64,000 bases of DNA from Siniperca chuatsi (taxonomy: Eukaryota > Chordata > Actinopteri > Centrarchiformes > Sinipercidae): contig NC_058052.1 in NCBI RefSeq assembly GCF_020085105.1, forward strand, positions 14,398,233 through 14,462,232, given 5' to 3'. The notes under the pieces are model-generated. The model did no database searches. It had not been told where the DNA came from and saw only the letters and a list, made by a program, of their open reading frames with translations. Shown here piece after piece: positions 62,341-64,000 of this stretch. The stretch's first letter is position 1. The number at the start of each line of letters is the position of its first letter. The position numbers and the translations under genes are program-made.

Positions 62341-64000
62341 TTTTGAGCTTGTCTGTGTGTGAGAGCGACAGAGAAAGAGAGGAGCACCACTGTGCCCCAA
62401 CACACTTCCTAACTGCTACCTACCGCTGCTCTGCCGTTGCCATGGATACAGTACCCCCTTGGTTGGTATGGAGGGATGGGGCTGGAGAGGAGAGGAGAAG
62501 TGGCTGCTGCCTCTGCGTCATATTCATACCAGTGCAGCTGAGAGCTGCCCCCGCCACCCCCTTTTCCCCTCATCCTCCTCCACCTCCTCCTTCCTTCCTA
62601 CCTACCTTCCTTCCCTCCTTCCTTCCTTCTCATCATCCAATTTGCACACTGCTAGATCCCCCCTCCATTTGTGTCTCCTATCTGCATCTGCTCATCACAG
62701 TCTCTCTCTCTCTCCCTCTCTCTCTCTGCTGGCGCAGCTTGCTTTCCTCTGCGTGGCTGACCCGGGTGGACTTTGTTCGAGCGAGCGTGGGCGCAAAAGA
62801 AAGACAAAGGTAAGCGTTGAGATGGAGGATTTTTAAGAGTGTTTGTTTGTGAGAGAGAGAGTGGAGAAAAGAAAAAAAGGGGGGGGGGCAGCTGCAAGAC
62901 AAAAGACTTAGAGGTAAGCATTGATGGCATGAACTCACCTGAGATAACAAGTATGCCACCAGGAGCCTTTTAAACATTTTGTTGGGAATTTAGGAAGAAA
63001 CAAGGTTGTCAGTGCATGTGAGCAAGTGTTTGTCTGCTGTCAGAGGACAACATACTAAGAGTGTATTAGTGTGCGAGTAGATGTGTACCTCAGTAAGCCA
63101 GGCAGTGTCAGTGTCTGTGTCAGGCACTTTGCTGTCTGTCACATAGTGTTATGGAACTGCTGCAGCGTGTTCCCACAGTGGAGAGAAGGAGGCTAACTGA
63201 GGGGGAACTTCATTATTCTCAGAGAGCTTTTTGAGCGATGTGGGGATGTGTTGACAGAGCGGCAATCTCTGTATCTGCAAGAGTAGGAGAGTGAGAGGAA
63301 GAGATGAGAGAGAGCATGCCTGACAGTGCAGTCAGTGGTGAAGTGCTCAGCTTCAAAGCCTAATCACTCCTGGAAACAGAAGCCATTTCCCAAATCACAT
63401 TCACGCACCTTTCCTCTGTTTCTTCTCTCTCGCTCTCATCTCTTCTCTTTTTCTCTCTTGCAGTGTTGGGGATGCCTCTCTCTATCTGTCATATCTGCCT
63501 TTGTTCAGAGTTCACCATTTTACAGTAGCAGAATCTTCTGTAAATGTCAAATCCGCAGATCGCGACCTACAAGGCGCACAAAGGACCGAATGGTGACAGA
63601 ATAGCAGCGAGAGATGAGAGGACTCCGAGAGAGATAGACCTTGTTGAAACAGAAAGAGACAAAAAAGTGTGTGAAGGGGAAATGAAAAGAGGGGGGAGAA
63701 GACAAGTAAGGGGAAAAGAAGAGGCGGCCCGCAGGGTTATTCATTGTGTCTCGGTCCTGAGAACAGTGTCTGACACCGTGTATGACATTTAACTGTGATG
63801 CCTCTGCCAGTGCGCTGGTGTGTGGGGAATGTGCCTGTCAGCTTTCGTTTCAGTGGAGACAGTTGTTTGCCTTTTGTTAGTATATTGGTTGTGAGTCACA
63901 GAGAGCTGAGGTTTGTTAAACTGAGCTTCAGCTCACTTGAGGGGCTTCTTTAGTGCAGGAGATACAGTTAATCAGTACCCCTTCATCAACACAATCCGTC
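62341..64000 (+). promoter_or_regulatory. Probable promoter and untranslated first exons of a plus-strand gene (ldb1?)
   Basis: Composition changes to long CT-rich tracts and CpG-containing sequence (CCCGGGTGGA, GCGAGCGTGGGCGC). Two good donors follow in series: AAAG then GTAAGC at 62810, and AGAG then GTAAGC at 62914. A strong acceptor lies at 63461-63463 (TTTTTCTCTCTTGCAG). No coding exon was recognised, and open frames here are low-complexity. In human, LDB1 lies next to PPRC1 and is transcribed divergently, which is the geometry here, so a ldb1 5' UTR is a reasonable guess. No LDB1 protein sequence is visible within the window. Confidence 0.35.

Noticed and set aside
62343-62836. Two overlapping open frames of 125-156 codons
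   Set aside because: They are dominated by CT-rich simple sequence giving Pro/Ser/Leu runs. A UTR is more likely.
1-64000. CRISPR arrays, operons or phage-like modules
   Set aside because: The window is vertebrate genomic DNA with spliced genes. No regularly spaced direct repeats or prokaryotic gene clusters were seen.

Overview
The window looks like a teleost fish nuclear chromosome. The evidence is short GT-AG introns, frequent CA/TG microsatellites, a tRNA-derived SINE, several small inverted-repeat transposons of fish type, and protein-coding exons clearly homologous to vertebrate genes but fish-like in detail. Nothing bacterial, viral or CRISPR-like was seen.

Layout, left to right. sufu (219-7904, +, 12 coding exons) encodes the Hedgehog-pathway repressor. 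trim8 (11907-21417, +, 6 coding exons) encodes a RING/B-box E3 ligase. A decayed, intron-containing copy of an sfxn2-like sideroflexin gene follows (25715-27731, +), with frameshifts, stops, lost splice sites and missing exons. A gene-poor stretch carries dispersed repeats and one orphan minus-strand membrane-segment exon (about 29780-29911). Three minus-strand genes come next: npm3 (31787-30040), oga (45927-34961, 18 coding exons) and pprc1 (58392-47942, 14 coding exons). The right edge (about 62340-64000) resembles the untranslated first exons of a plus-strand gene, possibly ldb1 by synteny.

All recognised genes have human orthologues in 10q24.32, but the order is rearranged. SUFU-TRIM8-SFXN2 and NPM3-OGA keep their human neighbours, and PPRC1 faces a possible LDB1 head to head as in human. 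All coding exon chains were assembled by eye; exon lengths keep the reading frame throughout and give 470 aa (Sufu), 568 aa (Trim8), 162 aa (Npm3), 927 aa (Oga) and 1353 aa (Pprc1).

The genes do not form an operon or pathway; they are neighbours by ancestry. I found no convincing new biological system. The observations most worth a second look are the sfxn2-like pseudogene and the inverted repeats flanking it, the intronic stop in oga that mirrors the human short OGA isoform, CpG-dense related motifs in the two oga introns flanking exon 13, the orphan membrane exon, and several TTAA-bounded mini-transposons.
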